Source of the DNA: Bacteroides neonati
Lineage (GTDB): Bacteria > Bacteroidota > Bacteroidia > Bacteroidales > Bacteroidaceae
Length of the DNA: 64,000 nucleotides
NCBI RefSeq assembly: GCF_000499785.1
Contig: NZ_HG726019.1
Location: forward strand, 124,001 to 188,000
Reading direction: 5' to 3'
Shown: positions 39,112 through 49,251 of the stretch, piece after piece
Layout of the letters: every line of letters begins with the position of its first letter
How positions within the stretch are numbered: the stretch's first letter is position 1
Notes under the pieces: model-generated
Seen by the model: only the letters and a program-made list of their open reading frames with translations
Databases searched by the model: none
Told to the model about the DNA's origin: nothing
Position numbers and translations under genes: made by a program

Positions 39112-42100
39112 TTAATTTCCTGATCCGTCCTGATCTATCCTGTTTTCAGTACTCAGGTTATCCTGTTGCCTATATTGTGTCGGTGTCATTCCTTTGATTT
39201 GCTTAAAAAGGGTGCTGAAGTAACGTTGGTACTCGAACCCGACTTCGATCGATATATCAGCTATTGACAGATGTTTGGCTTGTAGTAATAGTTCGGATGC
39301 CTTTTCTACCCGGAGGTGGTTGATATAGTCATTGACACCCATGTCAGTCAACCCCTTCAGCTTGGCATAAAGTGGAGATCGACTCATGTTCATCTGTTCG
39401 GTGATAAATTTGATGTCCAGTTCTTTGGATGATAGATGATCAAGTACCAGTTTGTTAAACTTGAGCAGAAACTCTTCATCACTGTTTACCATACTTTTTT
39501 CTGCCATTTCGTCGGCTCCCCGGAAAAGCAAATCTTTGTATCTTGCTTTCATCTTTGCCCGGTTCTGTAACAGATTGCGAATGAGAGTCTGTAAGAACTC
39601 CATATCGAAAGGCTTGGAAACGTAAGCGTCGGCTCCCAGTTTATACCCCGCAGTGCTACTGTCCGTGTCTCCTCTGGCGGTGAGCAGTATAACAGGTATA
39701 TGATTGGTTTTACTTTCACTTTTAATTTTCCGGCAAAGTTCATATCCATCGACCAAAGGCATCATCACATCACTGATAATGATATCTGGTAGTTTCTCAG
39801 CTATAATAGCCCAAGCTTCCTTACCATTCGGAGCGGTATAAATTACTCGAAAGCTACTTTTGAGTGCTTCTGCCAAGAACCGGCGCAAGTCTGTATTATC
39901 TTCGGCTATTATTACAGAATATGGTGTGGTATCGAAGGTCTCGGTAACAAGCGTCTTTGTCTCGACTTCGGGTGCTTTACTGTCTTCTTGTATAGTCAAT
40001 GGTAACTCGAAGTAGAAGGTCGCTCCTCGGTCAGGGTTATTGAATGCGCCGATGATACCCCCGTGTTTTTGTATGATTGTTTTTGCGTATGATAGTCCGA
40101 TTCCACTTCCACCTTTATTGTGCTTTCCCTGATAAAACCGACTGAACAGTTGCTGCGGATCTACCTGCTTCAACCCGATTCCCTGATCGGATACACTAAT
40201 CCGTACGCTGTTATTGACGATGCTGCTTGAAAGGATAATCCGGCTCTCCTCAGGTGTAAATTTGAGTGCGTTCATCAACATATTAGAGAGTACGGATTCG
40301 CACTTATGGTCATCAAAGCAGACCGTTCCTATACTTTCATCTAACTGATATACTAAAGATATCTGTTTCCTCTCTAATTCATACTTAAACTCTTCCGATA
40401 CTGAGTAAATCCATTCGTTTAGCATATGAGGATAGCTTTGTAAAGCATTCTCTTGATCGCTGATCCGGTTCACATCCAGTGTCATATTGATAATATCTCT
40501 CATTCGGTTGGCCGATTTATGTACGTTGATTAGCTGTCCTCTAATGTTTCGCCAATCTTCGGGAGCAACGATTTCCGAGTCGATCTTGTCGATGACTTTT
40601 TTTAATGGTGTATAAATCAGTGTGAGCGGCGTGCGCAATTCATGACTGATATTAATGAGAAACTGAATTTTCTCTTGATTCGTTTGTTGTATCACTTCGC
40701 CCATTTTCCATTTCATCTTTTCCTCCTTACGCCGAACAATAGCAATGGTTTGCCAAATAAGTAAGATTAGTAAAAAGAAAACAAGCAATAAGATGATCCG
40801 ATAGTCTTTATACCAAGGGGGGGTAACCGATAGTTGAAGAACTTGCTGTGGTTTGCTCCACTCTCCATTATTGGTATAGCAAGATACCTGAATAGCATAA
40901 TCACCCGGGGATAGCAGATCGAGGTCAAGTGTGGGACTGTAACTTTCTATCTTTTTACTTTCGCCACCCTGCGCTGTAAATTTGAATATGTTGTATCGGA
41001 AAAGTCTCTTTTTGAATAGATCTTGTTCGATGGATACAATCTTTATTTTCAATGATTTATAGTCCCAAGGTATCGAGAACTTTCGGTAGTTCGGAGCCTC
41101 TTTTTCGAGTTGCCGCCAGTAGGATACTTTATCTAACATTACGTCGGCCAGTTCGATTTGGAGAAGAGTATTGCTGATAGAAGCAATCGACTTCCGGATT
41201 TGTACCAACCCGTGGTTTCCGCCTATGTATAGATATGGGGTCGAATCAGGAATTGCGTAAGCATTCGAGAGCTCGTTGGCTGTATACCCGTCTGACTCCT
41301 GCCAGGTTGAGAACTTCTTCGTTCTTGTATCGTATGAGAACAGTCCGTTTTGTGCTCCGATCCAAATATTATCTTTTTCTATCACTACGGCCGAAACTCT
41401 TTCAAAAAGAGATGTTTGTATCTTTTCGTATGTTCGTGTATGCAGATCAAACACTCTTAATCCCCGGTTAGTTCCCATCCAAAAGCGACCATTTCTATCT
41501 TGTCCGGCCACCTCAATAGCTTCTTGTCCGGATTGAGTGAAAAGTAAGGAGAGAGAGTCCGTTTTCAGGTCAGCACTCAGTAGGCTATTTCCAGATAAAA
41601 GATATACGATGCTCTCTTTTTGGGAAATCATACGTAGCCCCGGTATTCCCAACGGGTGTTCACGGTTCTTCAAAATAGAAAAAGACTGTGTTGATTTGCG
41701 GTATACGTAGGGTGTTTGACCAAGAAACAGAAAGCACTCGTCTGATACCCTGAAAATCTGCTCCAAGTATCTTGAATAATACTCACCGTGGCTAATTTGC
41801 TCGTTAACAAGAACAAACGGGGTGTATCTTCCGGTTGCCTTATTGAAACGATACACTCCATTATTGTACAGTGAAATAAATAATTCTGTCGATGAATAAT
41901 CAACGATTGAAATTACTTTTTGGTTGTGTGTCGATACAAAATGTTTAAAGGTCTGTGTTGCCGGATCAAATCGATTCACTCCTCCACCATCGGTGCCGAC
42001 CCATATAAATCCTTGCTTGTCTTTACATAGGCTATTTACTGCTCTACTCGTTACTCCGTAAGGATTATCTTGAGGTACTTCACCATAAGTTTGTATGGAT

Positions 42101-43086
42101 GTCTTTTTTATTTCGAATAATCCCGCTCGTACGCTTCCTGCCCAAATGTTTTGCTGTCGATCTTTATATAAACATCTGATAGCATTGTCGGGCAATGAAC
42201 GGGATTCTCCCGGAATGTGAATTAATGACGAAATGGAATATGGGGTATCTAAATGAAGAATATTAATACCTCCGCCATCAGTTGCTAACCATAAATCTCC
42301 GTCTTTCTCTAGAATATCAATAATTAAATTATTGGTAAGTGCTGAGTTTTCTGTTGTGAATTCTTTTTTTAGATTTCCATACCGGTCGAATACAGCAAGT
42401 CCCTTGCGATAGAAAGATATATATAAATTTTGATTGTTGTCCAGATAAGCTGCCGTAATGTTGCCTGATAATGTTCGATATACAGAAGGGTAGAAGCGAT
42501 TGCTACGATAGTTATACTCCCATATCTCAGAGTCCTGACAGATAAGTGTAAGCACATCTTTCTTCTGATGAAAAATGTGGGTAATATGGAAGGCAGTATT
42601 GTCTTTTCTCTTTAGTGTAATCTTCTTGAAAAAGTCATGCTCGAGGTCATATTGATAGAGTGTTTGTGTTCCACCAAACCATAGTTCCTTATCTGTAGCA
42701 TAAGCCGAATACACCGTCATGGGTTCGTTCGTTATCGTTTTAAATCCGTCCAGCACTTTATCATACTGAGCAAGGCCGTAAGAAGTCGAAACCCAGATGC
42801 TATTTTGAGGTCCCTCTACTACAAAAGAGATAAAGTTACCGGGTAGCGAACAGGGATCTTCTTCTTTCTTAAAATAGTTCTTCATTTCATGACGATCATA
42901 TCGGTTCAATCCGAAGGCAGTGCCAACCCATAATATGCCTTTACTGTCTAAGAGAATGGAAGTGATATTCGAGTTAGATAGCCCTTTATCAATATCCATT
43001 GTCCAGAAGTAGTAATTATCGTTACGTGCCTGTGTACTTCCTATGATATAAATCAGACAAAAGGTAAGTGCAAATAATCTTTTCAC
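39112..43086 (-). CDS. Hybrid two-component system regulator (HTCS) of PUL 1
   Basis: Inner-membrane sensor that binds a glycan fragment in the periplasm and activates its PUL. Seen (numbered from GTG at 43086): signal or anchor helix (KRLFALTFCLIYIIGS), two-component propeller repeats (about 25-690: GLSNSNITSILLDSKGILWVG, DGDLWLATDGGGINIL), Y_Y_Y domain, membrane helix near 760-780, His kinase with NISHELRTPLTLI near 814, ATPase GGSGIGLSYAKTII near 990, receiver DIIISDVMMPLVDGYEL with Asp near 1106, and an AraC helix-turn-helix at about 1210-1320. The frame reaches an ATG at 43146, but a -7 box at 43112-43119 lies inside that extension, so the GTG is preferred. Confidence 0.93.
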   Translation of the reverse strand: MKRLFALTFCLIYIIGSTQARNDNYYFWTMDIDKGLSNSNITSILLDSKGILWVGTAFGLNRYDRHEMKNYFKKEEDPCSLPGNFISFVVEGPQNSIWVSTSYGLAQYDKVLDGFKTITNEPMTVYSAYATDKELWFGGTQTLYQYDLEHDFFKKITLKRKDNTAFHITHIFHQKKDVLTLICQDSEIWEYNYRSNRFYPSVYRTLSGNITAAYLDNNQNLYISFYRKGLAVFDRYGNLKKEFTTENSALTNNLIIDILEKDGDLWLATDGGGINILHLDTPYSISSLIHIPGESRSLPDNAIRCLYKDRQQNIWAGSVRAGLFEIKKTSIQTYGEVPQDNPYGVTSRAVNSLCKDKQGFIWVGTDGGGVNRFDPATQTFKHFVSTHNQKVISIVDYSSTELFISLYNNGVYRFNKATGRYTPFVLVNEQISHGEYYSRYLEQIFRVSDECFLFLGQTPYVYRKSTQSFSILKNREHPLGIPGLRMISQKESIVYLLSGNSLLSADLKTDSLSLLFTQSGQEAIEVAGQDRNGRFWMGTNRGLRVFDLHTRTYEKIQTSLFERVSAVVIEKDNIWIGAQNGLFSYDTRTKKFSTWQESDGYTANELSNAYAIPDSTPYLYIGGNHGLVQIRKSIASISNTLLQIELADVMLDKVSYWRQLEKEAPNYRKFSIPWDYKSLKIKIVSIEQDLFKKRLFRYNIFKFTAQGGESKKIESYSPTLDLDLLSPGDYAIQVSCYTNNGEWSKPQQVLQLSVTPPWYKDYRIILLLVFFLLILLIWQTIAIVRRKEEKMKWKMGEVIQQTNQEKIQFLINISHELRTPLTLIYTPLKKVIDKIDSEIVAPEDWRNIRGQLINVHKSANRMRDIINMTLDVNRISDQENALQSYPHMLNEWIYSVSEEFKYELERKQISLVYQLDESIGTVCFDDHKCESVLSNMLMNALKFTPEESRIILSSSIVNNSVRISVSDQGIGLKQVDPQQLFSRFYQGKHNKGGSGIGLSYAKTIIQKHGGIIGAFNNPDRGATFYFELPLTIQEDSKAPEVETKTLVTETFDTTPYSVIIAEDNTDLRRFLAEALKSSFRVIYTAPNGKEAWAIIAEKLPDIIISDVMMPLVDGYELCRKIKSESKTNHIPVILLTARGDTDSSTAGYKLGADAYVSKPFDMEFLQTLIRNLLQNRAKMKARYKDLLFRGADEMAEKSMVNSDEEFLLKFNKLVLDHLSSKELDIKFITEQMNMSRSPLYAKLKGLTDMGVNDYINHLRVEKASELLLQAKHLSIADISIEVGFEYQRYFSTLFKQIKGMTPTQYRQQDNLSTENRIDQDGSGN

Positions 43087-43111
43087 GGTGATAAATTCAT
43101 ATATTTCGTTC

Positions 43112-43119
43112 CAAAGATA
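43112..43119 (-). promoter_or_regulatory. HTCS promoter -7 box
   Basis: Minus strand TATCTTTG, 26 bases upstream of the GTG at 43086. It decides against the upstream ATG at 43146. Confidence 0.6.
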
Positions 43120-43199
43120 TTGGTTTTTCTTCAAACCATCCCTCACTCATAGTACGAATTTACCATAAGTATGGTATTTCCAATGAACTAAAACCCGAC

Positions 43200-43207
43200 T
43201 ATCTTTG
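43200..43207 (+). promoter_or_regulatory. cysK promoter -7 box
   Basis: TATCTTTG, 29 bases before the cysK start and divergent from the HTCS promoter. Confidence 0.65.
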
Positions 43208-43236
43208 TCCTATAATAAAAACAATAAAACAAAGGT

Positions 43237-44184
43237 ATGGGAAAGATTGCAAAAAAGCTGACCGATTTGGTTGGCAACACTCCGTTACTGGAGTTAAGTA
43301 ATTACAACGAGAGAAAGCATCTTCAAGCAAAGCTGGTGGTAAAACTCGAGTATTTTAATCCGGCAGGAAGTGTTAAAGACCGCATCTCGCTCGCCATGAT
43401 CGAGGATGCCGAAGACAAGGGCTTGCTCTTGCCCGGTGCTACCATTATTGAGCCTACCAGCGGAAACACCGGTGTGGGACTTGCTTTCGTGGCAGCTTCC
43501 AAAGGCTATAAGTTGGTACTAACCATGCCCGACACCATGAGCATGGAGCGTAGAAACCTCTTGAAAGCGCTGGGTGCCACCTTGGTTTTGACTCCAGGCG
43601 CTGAAGGTATGAAAGGAGCGATTGCCAAAGCCGAAGAGCTGAAAGCAGAAACGCAAGGTGCTGTTATCTTACAGCAGTTTGAAAATCCTGCCAATCCTGC
43701 TGTGCATGCGCGTACAACGGGACAGGAGATATGGCGCGATACAGACGGTGAAGTAGCCATCTTTGTGGCCGGTGTGGGCACAGGCGGTACCGTCAGTGGT
43801 GTAGGCAAAGCATTGAAGGAACATAAAAAAGAAATTAAGATCGTAGCTGTTGAGCCTACTGATTCTCCCGTACTATCGGGTGGTAAGCCGGGGCCTCACA
43901 AGATTCAGGGTATTGGTGCCGGGTTTGTTCCGAAAACCTACAACCCCGCTATCGTTGATGAGATATTGCAGGTAACCAATGACGATGCCATTCGCACCAG
44001 TCGTGAACTGGCAGCCCAAGAAGGCCTGCTGGTGGGCATCTCTTCCGGAGCAGCTGTGTATGCAGCTACGGAGTTGGCAAAGCGCCCCGAGAATGCGGGT
44101 AAAACAATTGTAGCGCTCTTGCCCGATACGGGAGAACGCTACTTGTCTACTCTTTTGTATGCCTTTGAGGAGTATCCCCTTTAA
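43237..44184 (+). CDS. cysK: Cysteine synthase A
   Basis: PLP enzyme that makes L-cysteine from O-acetylserine and sulfide. Seen: 315 residues, full length; [15 protein letters not shown] at 45-59 with the PLP Lys; [13 protein letters not shown] near 75, which binds the substrate carboxylate; [15 protein letters not shown] near 179 for the PLP phosphate; and [11 protein letters not shown] near 269. The stop codon overlaps, by three bases, the stop of the convergent Nim-like gene. Confidence 0.95.
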   Translation: MGKIAKKLTDLVGNTPLLELSNYNERKHLQAKLVVKLEYFNPAGSVKDRISLAMIEDAEDKGLLLPGATIIEPTSGNTGVGLAFVAASKGYKLVLTMPDTMSMERRNLLKALGATLVLTPGAEGMKGAIAKAEELKAETQGAVILQQFENPANPAVHARTTGQEIWRDTDGEVAIFVAGVGTGGTVSGVGKALKEHKKEIKIVAVEPTDSPVLSGGKPGPHKIQGIGAGFVPKTYNPAIVDEILQVTNDDAIRTSRELAAQEGLLVGISSGAAVYAATELAKRPENAGKTIVALLPDTGERYLSTLLYAFEEYPL

Positions 44185-44648
44185 TGGGGTACGGCATACT
44201 CTTTTGCCGATACCTGATCGATAGGTATTTCCCATATCTTCACATTACGGACAGCCGGTTCTGAGTATATAAACTCCCGGCTGCTGTACTGTTTCATGAT
44301 GATGTTGAGTGCTTCGCGCTTGTGATCCATGTCGTCAATGAATTCCACGTGACCTCTGCAAATGACACTTTTCGCCTTCATGCGATAGCTGCAAGCCACC
44401 TTGGGGTGTTGAAACACTAATTCGTGGTCGACACTGAACGTTACGCATACCCTGTTGTTATGCGCCAGCATATCAATGCTACTGCCTGTTGGCCCCGAAT
44501 GCAGGTAGATAACCCCGTTACGATAGCCAAAGTTCATGGGAATTACATACGGGTTTCCTTCCAGGTCGGTGATGCCGACAAAGCAGATGTCGCAGCGGGA
44601 GATAATCTCTTCTACCCGCTGTTGATCTTCTATGATGATTGTTTTCAT
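44181..44648 (-). CDS. Nim-like FMN-binding split-barrel protein (PNPOx family)
   Basis: Seen: 155 residues. [24 protein letters not shown] at 19-42 and [16 protein letters not shown] near 46 match the flavin-binding split-barrel fold. [12 protein letters not shown] near 64 and [14 protein letters not shown] near 93 continue it. The group includes nitroimidazole reductases (Nim) and many chromosomal relatives of unknown role, so resistance should not be inferred. It lies directly after the RNase R start on the same strand (stop-to-start layout: RNase R ends at 44649, one base before this ATG), so the two are probably cotranscribed. Confidence 0.85.
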   Translation of the reverse strand: MKTIIIEDQQRVEEIISRCDICFVGITDLEGNPYVIPMNFGYRNGVIYLHSGPTGSSIDMLAHNNRVCVTFSVDHELVFQHPKVACSYRMKAKSVICRGHVEFIDDMDHKREALNIIMKQYSSREFIYSEPAVRNVKIWEIPIDQVSAKEYAVPH

Positions 44649-46799
44649 TTATACCAACGTAAAGTCCAATTGTTTCTTCTCCAGGTTGGCACGTGCCACC
44701 TTGATCGTAATCGAGTCGCCCAGACTGTATAGCTTATTCTTACGACGTCCGCGCAAGCAGTAGTTCTTGTCGTCAAACTCGTAGTAATCATCGTCAAGGT
44801 CGCGAACCGGAACCAAGCCTTCGCATTTATTCTCGTTCAGTTCTACGTACAAGCCCCATTCGGTTACGCCCGAGATAACACCGTCGAACGTTTGTCCCAC
44901 GTGCTCGCTCATAAACTCTACTTGCTTGTATTTCACCGAGGCGCGTTCGGCATTGGCGGCAATCTGCTCCATACTCGAACTGTGCTCGCACAGCCCTTCG
45001 TATTTGGCTTCCGACACGGTACGTCCGCCGTCGAGGTATTTCGTCAGCAGGCGGTGCACCATCATATCGGGGAACCGGCGGATGGGTGAGGTGAAATGGG
45101 TGTAATACTCGAATGCCAGTCCGTAGTGCCCGATGTTGTGGGTGGAGTAGCGAGCCTTCTGCATGGCACGTATCGATACCGTTTCGATCAGGTTCTCCTC
45201 CTTCTTGCCGTGAATGTCGTCGAGCAGGTGGTTGATTGATTTCGAGATGTCTGTCTTCGTTCCCGTGGTGCGTACTTTATAGCCGAAGCGGGCGATAAAC
45301 TGCGATAGGTTCTCGAGCTTCTCCGGGTCGGGCAGGTCGTGAATACGGTAGGGGAATACCTTCGGTTTCTTGCCCCCGGGCACTTTACCTATCTTCTCGG
45401 CTACGGTCTTATTGGCGAGCAGCATGAACTCCTCGACCAGCTTATTGGCATCCTTGGATTCTTTGAAGTAGACGCTGATGGGCTTGCCGTTGGCGTCGAT
45501 CTCAAACTTCACCTCGTAGCGGTCGAAGTTGATGGCGCCTGCCGTAAAGCGTTTCTCGCGCAAGGCCTTGGCGATGGTGTCCATCATCAATATCTCCTCT
45601 TTGTAGTCGCCCTCTTTGGTCTCGATTACTGCCTGAGCCTCTTCGTAGGTGAAGCGGCGGTCGGAGTTGATGACGGTGTGTACAATGCGTGAGTTCTTCA
45701 CCTCGCCCTTTTCGTTGATGTCGAAAATAACGGAGTAGGCCAGCTTCTCTTCGTTGGGGCGAAGCGAGCAGATGAAGTTGCACAGGCGTTCGGGCAGCAT
45801 GGGGATGGTGCGGTCGACCAGATAGACCGATGTGGCACGCTTCTGCGCCTCTTTGTCGATGATACTGTCTTCCTTCACGTAGTGGCTTACGTCGGCAATG
45901 TGTACGCCGATCTCCCACAGACCATTGCTTAAGGGGCGGATGGAGAGGGCATCGTCAAAGTCTTTGGCATCTTTGGGGTCGATGGTAAAGGTGGTTACCC
46001 GGCGGAAGTCTTCGCGGCGGGCTATCTCCTCTTCGCTGATCTCGGCCGGTATGGCGTCGGCTGCCTTCTCTACCGATTGCGGATAGATGTAGGGCAGTCC
46101 GAATTCAGCCAGAATGGCGTGCATCTCGGTAGTGTTGTCGCCGGCTTTGCCGAGGATATCGATCACCTGTCCGATGGGGTTCTTTGCCTTCTCTGGCCAT
46201 TCGGTGACGCGTACGATCGCCTTGTCGCCACTCTTGCCCCCTTTGAGTTTATCCTTGGGGATGAAGATATCGTTGGCGAGTGTGCGGTTCTCGGTGACCA
46301 GAAAGGCGTAGGTATTGGTTACCTCGAGTGTGCCCACGAAGGTATCGTTGGCGCGTTCGAGTACTTCGAGTACCTCGCCTTCGGCCTCTTTGTTCTTGCG
46401 CTTGGCGTAGAACATGATGCGCACCTTGTCGTTATTCATGGCATGAGCCGAGTTGCGTTCGGCTACGCTGATGGGATCGCCTCCGTCTTCGGGGATGAAG
46501 GAGTTCTTGCCGTTGCTTTTGCGCTGAAACGTACCGGTCATCTCGGTTCCGTGGCTGTTGAGGCGGAACTTTCCTTTTTCTATTTCGGTGATGTAGTCAT
46601 CGTCGAGCAAATCGTGTATGAGGTCTACACAGAGCATCTTCTGCGGATGTGTAGTCAGCTTTAGTTCGGAAAAGATGTACTTCATGCTGAGCATCTCGCC
46701 CGATTTGGCCTGGAAAAAGTCAACTAGCAAATGGGCCAGTTCTTTTTTCTTCATTCGTTTGCCGGCCTTTTTTTCTTTCTTTTCTTTCTTCTTTGCCAT
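44649..46799 (-). CDS. rnr: Exoribonuclease R
   Basis: Processive 3'-5' exoribonuclease that can degrade structured RNA. Seen from the ATG at 46799: 716 residues; a lysine-rich N-terminus (KKKEKKEKKAGKRMKKK); winged-helix and cold-shock domains (ELKLTTHPQKMLCVDLIHD near 48; GTFQRKSNGKNSFI near 90); RNB catalytic core TFTIDPKDAKDFDDALSI near 268 with the metal-binding Asp cluster; and C-terminal S1 domain GVISGVTEWGLYVELNENKCEGLVPV near 645. An in-frame ATG at 46835 would add 12 residues; the internal start is more typical. Confidence 0.96.
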   Translation of the reverse strand: MAKKKEKKEKKAGKRMKKKELAHLLVDFFQAKSGEMLSMKYIFSELKLTTHPQKMLCVDLIHDLLDDDYITEIEKGKFRLNSHGTEMTGTFQRKSNGKNSFIPEDGGDPISVAERNSAHAMNNDKVRIMFYAKRKNKEAEGEVLEVLERANDTFVGTLEVTNTYAFLVTENRTLANDIFIPKDKLKGGKSGDKAIVRVTEWPEKAKNPIGQVIDILGKAGDNTTEMHAILAEFGLPYIYPQSVEKAADAIPAEISEEEIARREDFRRVTTFTIDPKDAKDFDDALSIRPLSNGLWEIGVHIADVSHYVKEDSIIDKEAQKRATSVYLVDRTIPMLPERLCNFICSLRPNEEKLAYSVIFDINEKGEVKNSRIVHTVINSDRRFTYEEAQAVIETKEGDYKEEILMMDTIAKALREKRFTAGAINFDRYEVKFEIDANGKPISVYFKESKDANKLVEEFMLLANKTVAEKIGKVPGGKKPKVFPYRIHDLPDPEKLENLSQFIARFGYKVRTTGTKTDISKSINHLLDDIHGKKEENLIETVSIRAMQKARYSTHNIGHYGLAFEYYTHFTSPIRRFPDMMVHRLLTKYLDGGRTVSEAKYEGLCEHSSSMEQIAANAERASVKYKQVEFMSEHVGQTFDGVISGVTEWGLYVELNENKCEGLVPVRDLDDDYYEFDDKNYCLRGRRKNKLYSLGDSITIKVARANLEKKQLDFTLV

Positions 46800-46873
46800 A
46801 ATTGAATCGTTTTTAAAAACAGTTGTTAGGTACAAAGTAAATGATTAAATATTAATAATTCAAGATTTTCACG

Positions 46874-46881
46874 TACATTTG
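46874..46881 (+). promoter_or_regulatory. Promoter -7 box for the reductase/PAP2 pair
   Basis: TACATTTG, about 70 bases before the start at 46954. Confidence 0.55.
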
Positions 46882-46953
46882 CCCTGTAATAACAAATTTA
46901 TCGGCATAATGATGTGGCTATCATAAGCATATTCGCACATTCAATCAATATCT

Positions 46954-47961
46954 ATGGCAAGTATTCTAATAACGGGAGCAAGCGGATTTATCGGAAGTTT
47001 TATAGTCGAAGAGGCCTTGCGTAGACAGTTTTCGGTATGGGCAGGTGTTCGTGCATCGAGTAGTAAGAAGTACTTAAAGGAGCCGGGCATCCGGTTGCTG
47101 GAGCTGGACTTCGCACACCCCCACCGGCTCAAGACCCGTTTGTCGGAGCATAAGGACGCTCATGGAGCCTTCGATTATGTGGTGCATTGTGCCGGAGTTA
47201 CCAAGTGCAAGGACAAGGGCGAGTTCGACCGTGTCAACTATCTTCAGACGAAATACTTCATCGATACGCTGCGCGAACTCGACATGGTTCCCCGTCAGTT
47301 CATCTACGTCAGCACGCTGAGCGTATACGGACCTGTGCGCGAGAAAGACTATCAGCCCATTCGCGAGTGCGACACGCCTGCGCCCAACACCGCCTACGGG
47401 TTGAGCAAGCTCAAGGCAGAGTTGTATATTCAGAGTATTCCCGGCTTTCCCTACGTTATCTACCGCCCCACGGGGGTGTACGGTCCGCGCGAGGCAGATT
47501 ATTTCCTGATGGCCAAGTCCATCCGGCGGCATCTCGACTTCTCGGTGGGTTATCGGCGGCAGGATATTACGTTCATCTACGTGCGAGATATGGTTGAGGC
47601 CATCTTTCTGGGTATCGACAAGGGCGTATCGCGCCGTGCTTACTTCCTGTCCGACGGGGGGGTGTACAGTAGCCGTTCGTTTTCGGATCTGATACAAAAA
47701 GAATTGGGCAACCCGATGGTTATCCACGTAAAATGTCCGTTAATTGTGCTAAAAGTTATATCTTTGCTCGCCGAATTCATTGCTCGCCTTTCCGGGAAGA
47801 GTAGCACCTTGAACTCGGACAAGTATAAGATAATGAAACAACGAAATTGGCAATGCGACACGACACCTATCAGAGAGGAATTGGGCTTCGTACCCGGATA
47901 CGATTTGGAGCGTGGAGTCAGGGAGACGATTGCCTGGTATAAGAAGGAAGAATGGCTTTAG
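46954..47961 (+). CDS. NAD-dependent epimerase/dehydratase (extended SDR)
   Basis: Seen: 335 residues; ILITGASGFIGSFIVEEAL at 4-22, the NAD-binding GxxGxxG; FVYVSTLSVYG-type YVSTLSVYGPV near 117; catalytic YGLSKLKAELY near 148 with Tyr and Lys; and YRPTGVYGPREADYFLM near 167. These make it an extended short-chain dehydrogenase acting on a nucleotide sugar, sterol-like or lipid-linked substrate. It overlaps the following PAP2-type membrane gene by 10 bases, which points to a shared role in envelope lipid or glycan metabolism, but the substrate is unknown. Confidence 0.88.
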   Translation: MASILITGASGFIGSFIVEEALRRQFSVWAGVRASSSKKYLKEPGIRLLELDFAHPHRLKTRLSEHKDAHGAFDYVVHCAGVTKCKDKGEFDRVNYLQTKYFIDTLRELDMVPRQFIYVSTLSVYGPVREKDYQPIRECDTPAPNTAYGLSKLKAELYIQSIPGFPYVIYRPTGVYGPREADYFLMAKSIRRHLDFSVGYRRQDITFIYVRDMVEAIFLGIDKGVSRRAYFLSDGGVYSSRSFSDLIQKELGNPMVIHVKCPLIVLKVISLLAEFIARLSGKSSTLNSDKYKIMKQRNWQCDTTPIREELGFVPGYDLERGVRETIAWYKKEEWL

Positions 47962-48917
47962 ATTTGTTTAAGCGCGTAGAGAGCCGCAAGGGCTTGTTCG
48001 CGGTAGAGAAGGTTACGTTGATCTACAACCTGCTAACCTCCATATTGATTTTGTTCCTGTTCCAGCAGTTGGATCATCCGTGGCATATGCTACTGGATAG
48101 GGCGATGATTGCGGGCATGACTTTTTTGCTGATGTATCTCTATCGGCTGGCTCCGTGCAAGCTCTCCGCTTTTGTACGCATCGCCATTCAGATGAGTTTG
48201 TTGTCGTATTGGTATCCCGATACGTACGAGTTCAACCGCTTCTTCCCCAACCTCGATCACCTGTTTGCCTCGGCCGAGCAGTGGATGTTTGGCGGACAGC
48301 CTGCCATCTGGTTTTGCCATTCGATGCCCCATATGTGGGTGAGTGAGGCCTTTAACTTGGGCTATTTCTCTTATTATCCGATGATACTGGTCGTGACGAT
48401 GTACTACTTTATCTTCCGCTACGAGCTGTTCGAGAAGCTCTCGTTCGTCATCGTCACCACGTTTTTCATCTACTATCTCATCTATATCTTTGTGCCGGTG
48501 GCAGGGCCGCAGTACTACTTTCCCGCCATCGGGCTGGAGAATGTGGCGCAGGGAAACTTCCCCTCGATAGGCGACTACTTCAATCACCACCAGGAGTTGC
48601 TGCCCGGACCGGGATACGATCATGGCTTCTTTTACAACCTCGTTGAGGGGTCGCAACAGGTGGGCGAACGGCCTACGGCTGCCTTCCCGAGTTCGCACGT
48701 GGGTATTTCGACGCTGCTCATGATCATGGCGTGGCGAGGCAGCCGCAAGCTCTTTGCGTTCTTGCTACCCTTCTACATCTTGCTCTGCGGTGCTACGGTC
48801 TATATTCAGGCGCACTACCTGATCGATGCCGTGGCAGGATTCATCTCTGCCTTCGTGCTCTACGTGCTGGTGACGAAGATGTATAAACGGTGGTTTGCCG
48901 TGCCGATGTTCAAGTAA
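47952..48917 (+). CDS. PAP2-superfamily membrane protein (AUR1/PAP2_3-like)
   Basis: Seen: 321 residues with about eight hydrophobic helices. The C-terminal half holds the PAP2 catalytic elements: PTAAFPSSHVGISTLLMI near 240 with the conserved His, and VYIQAHYLIDAVAGFISAF near 283 with His and Asp. The first conserved block (KxxxxxxRP) is not obvious, which fits the PAP2_3/AUR1 branch more than classic phosphatases. The family moves or removes phospho-headgroups on lipids, for example inositol phosphorylceramide synthesis, but no inositol genes are nearby. Starts inside the end of the reductase gene. Confidence 0.82.
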   Translation: MALDLFKRVESRKGLFAVEKVTLIYNLLTSILILFLFQQLDHPWHMLLDRAMIAGMTFLLMYLYRLAPCKLSAFVRIAIQMSLLSYWYPDTYEFNRFFPNLDHLFASAEQWMFGGQPAIWFCHSMPHMWVSEAFNLGYFSYYPMILVVTMYYFIFRYELFEKLSFVIVTTFFIYYLIYIFVPVAGPQYYFPAIGLENVAQGNFPSIGDYFNHHQELLPGPGYDHGFFYNLVEGSQQVGERPTAAFPSSHVGISTLLMIMAWRGSRKLFAFLLPFYILLCGATVYIQAHYLIDAVAGFISAFVLYVLVTKMYKRWFAVPMFK

Positions 48918-49251
48918 GCAGCCGCTTACGGTCTGTATCATTTTGACACTTTGCGTTTTGAGTAGGGGCAGGAATCGCCTGTTCGCCCCCTGCCGCATCG
49001 CACATGCCCGAGAAGCCGCTGTGTGGCAACGGGCAACTGTCGGATAGATGCCCCGTCGGGTTGTTTCTCTTCAAAAATCTCTCTTATTGGGTCGATGGCT
49101 GTCTGTGTGCTCGAAAAAGCTCCGTTTGCCTGTCTGTTTGCTCTCCCGAATCGAGAGTCGAAGCACGGGCAACGGGGAGAGGATCGACCCTCGCAAGCCT
49201 CCTCCTGCCTCGAATTCTCTCTTTCGGAAGATGACCTATACCCTCATCCAG

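Noticed and set aside
44181..44648. Nitroimidazole resistance gene (nim)
   Set aside because: Only family-level similarity; chromosomal relatives of unknown role are common and no insertion sequence is upstream.
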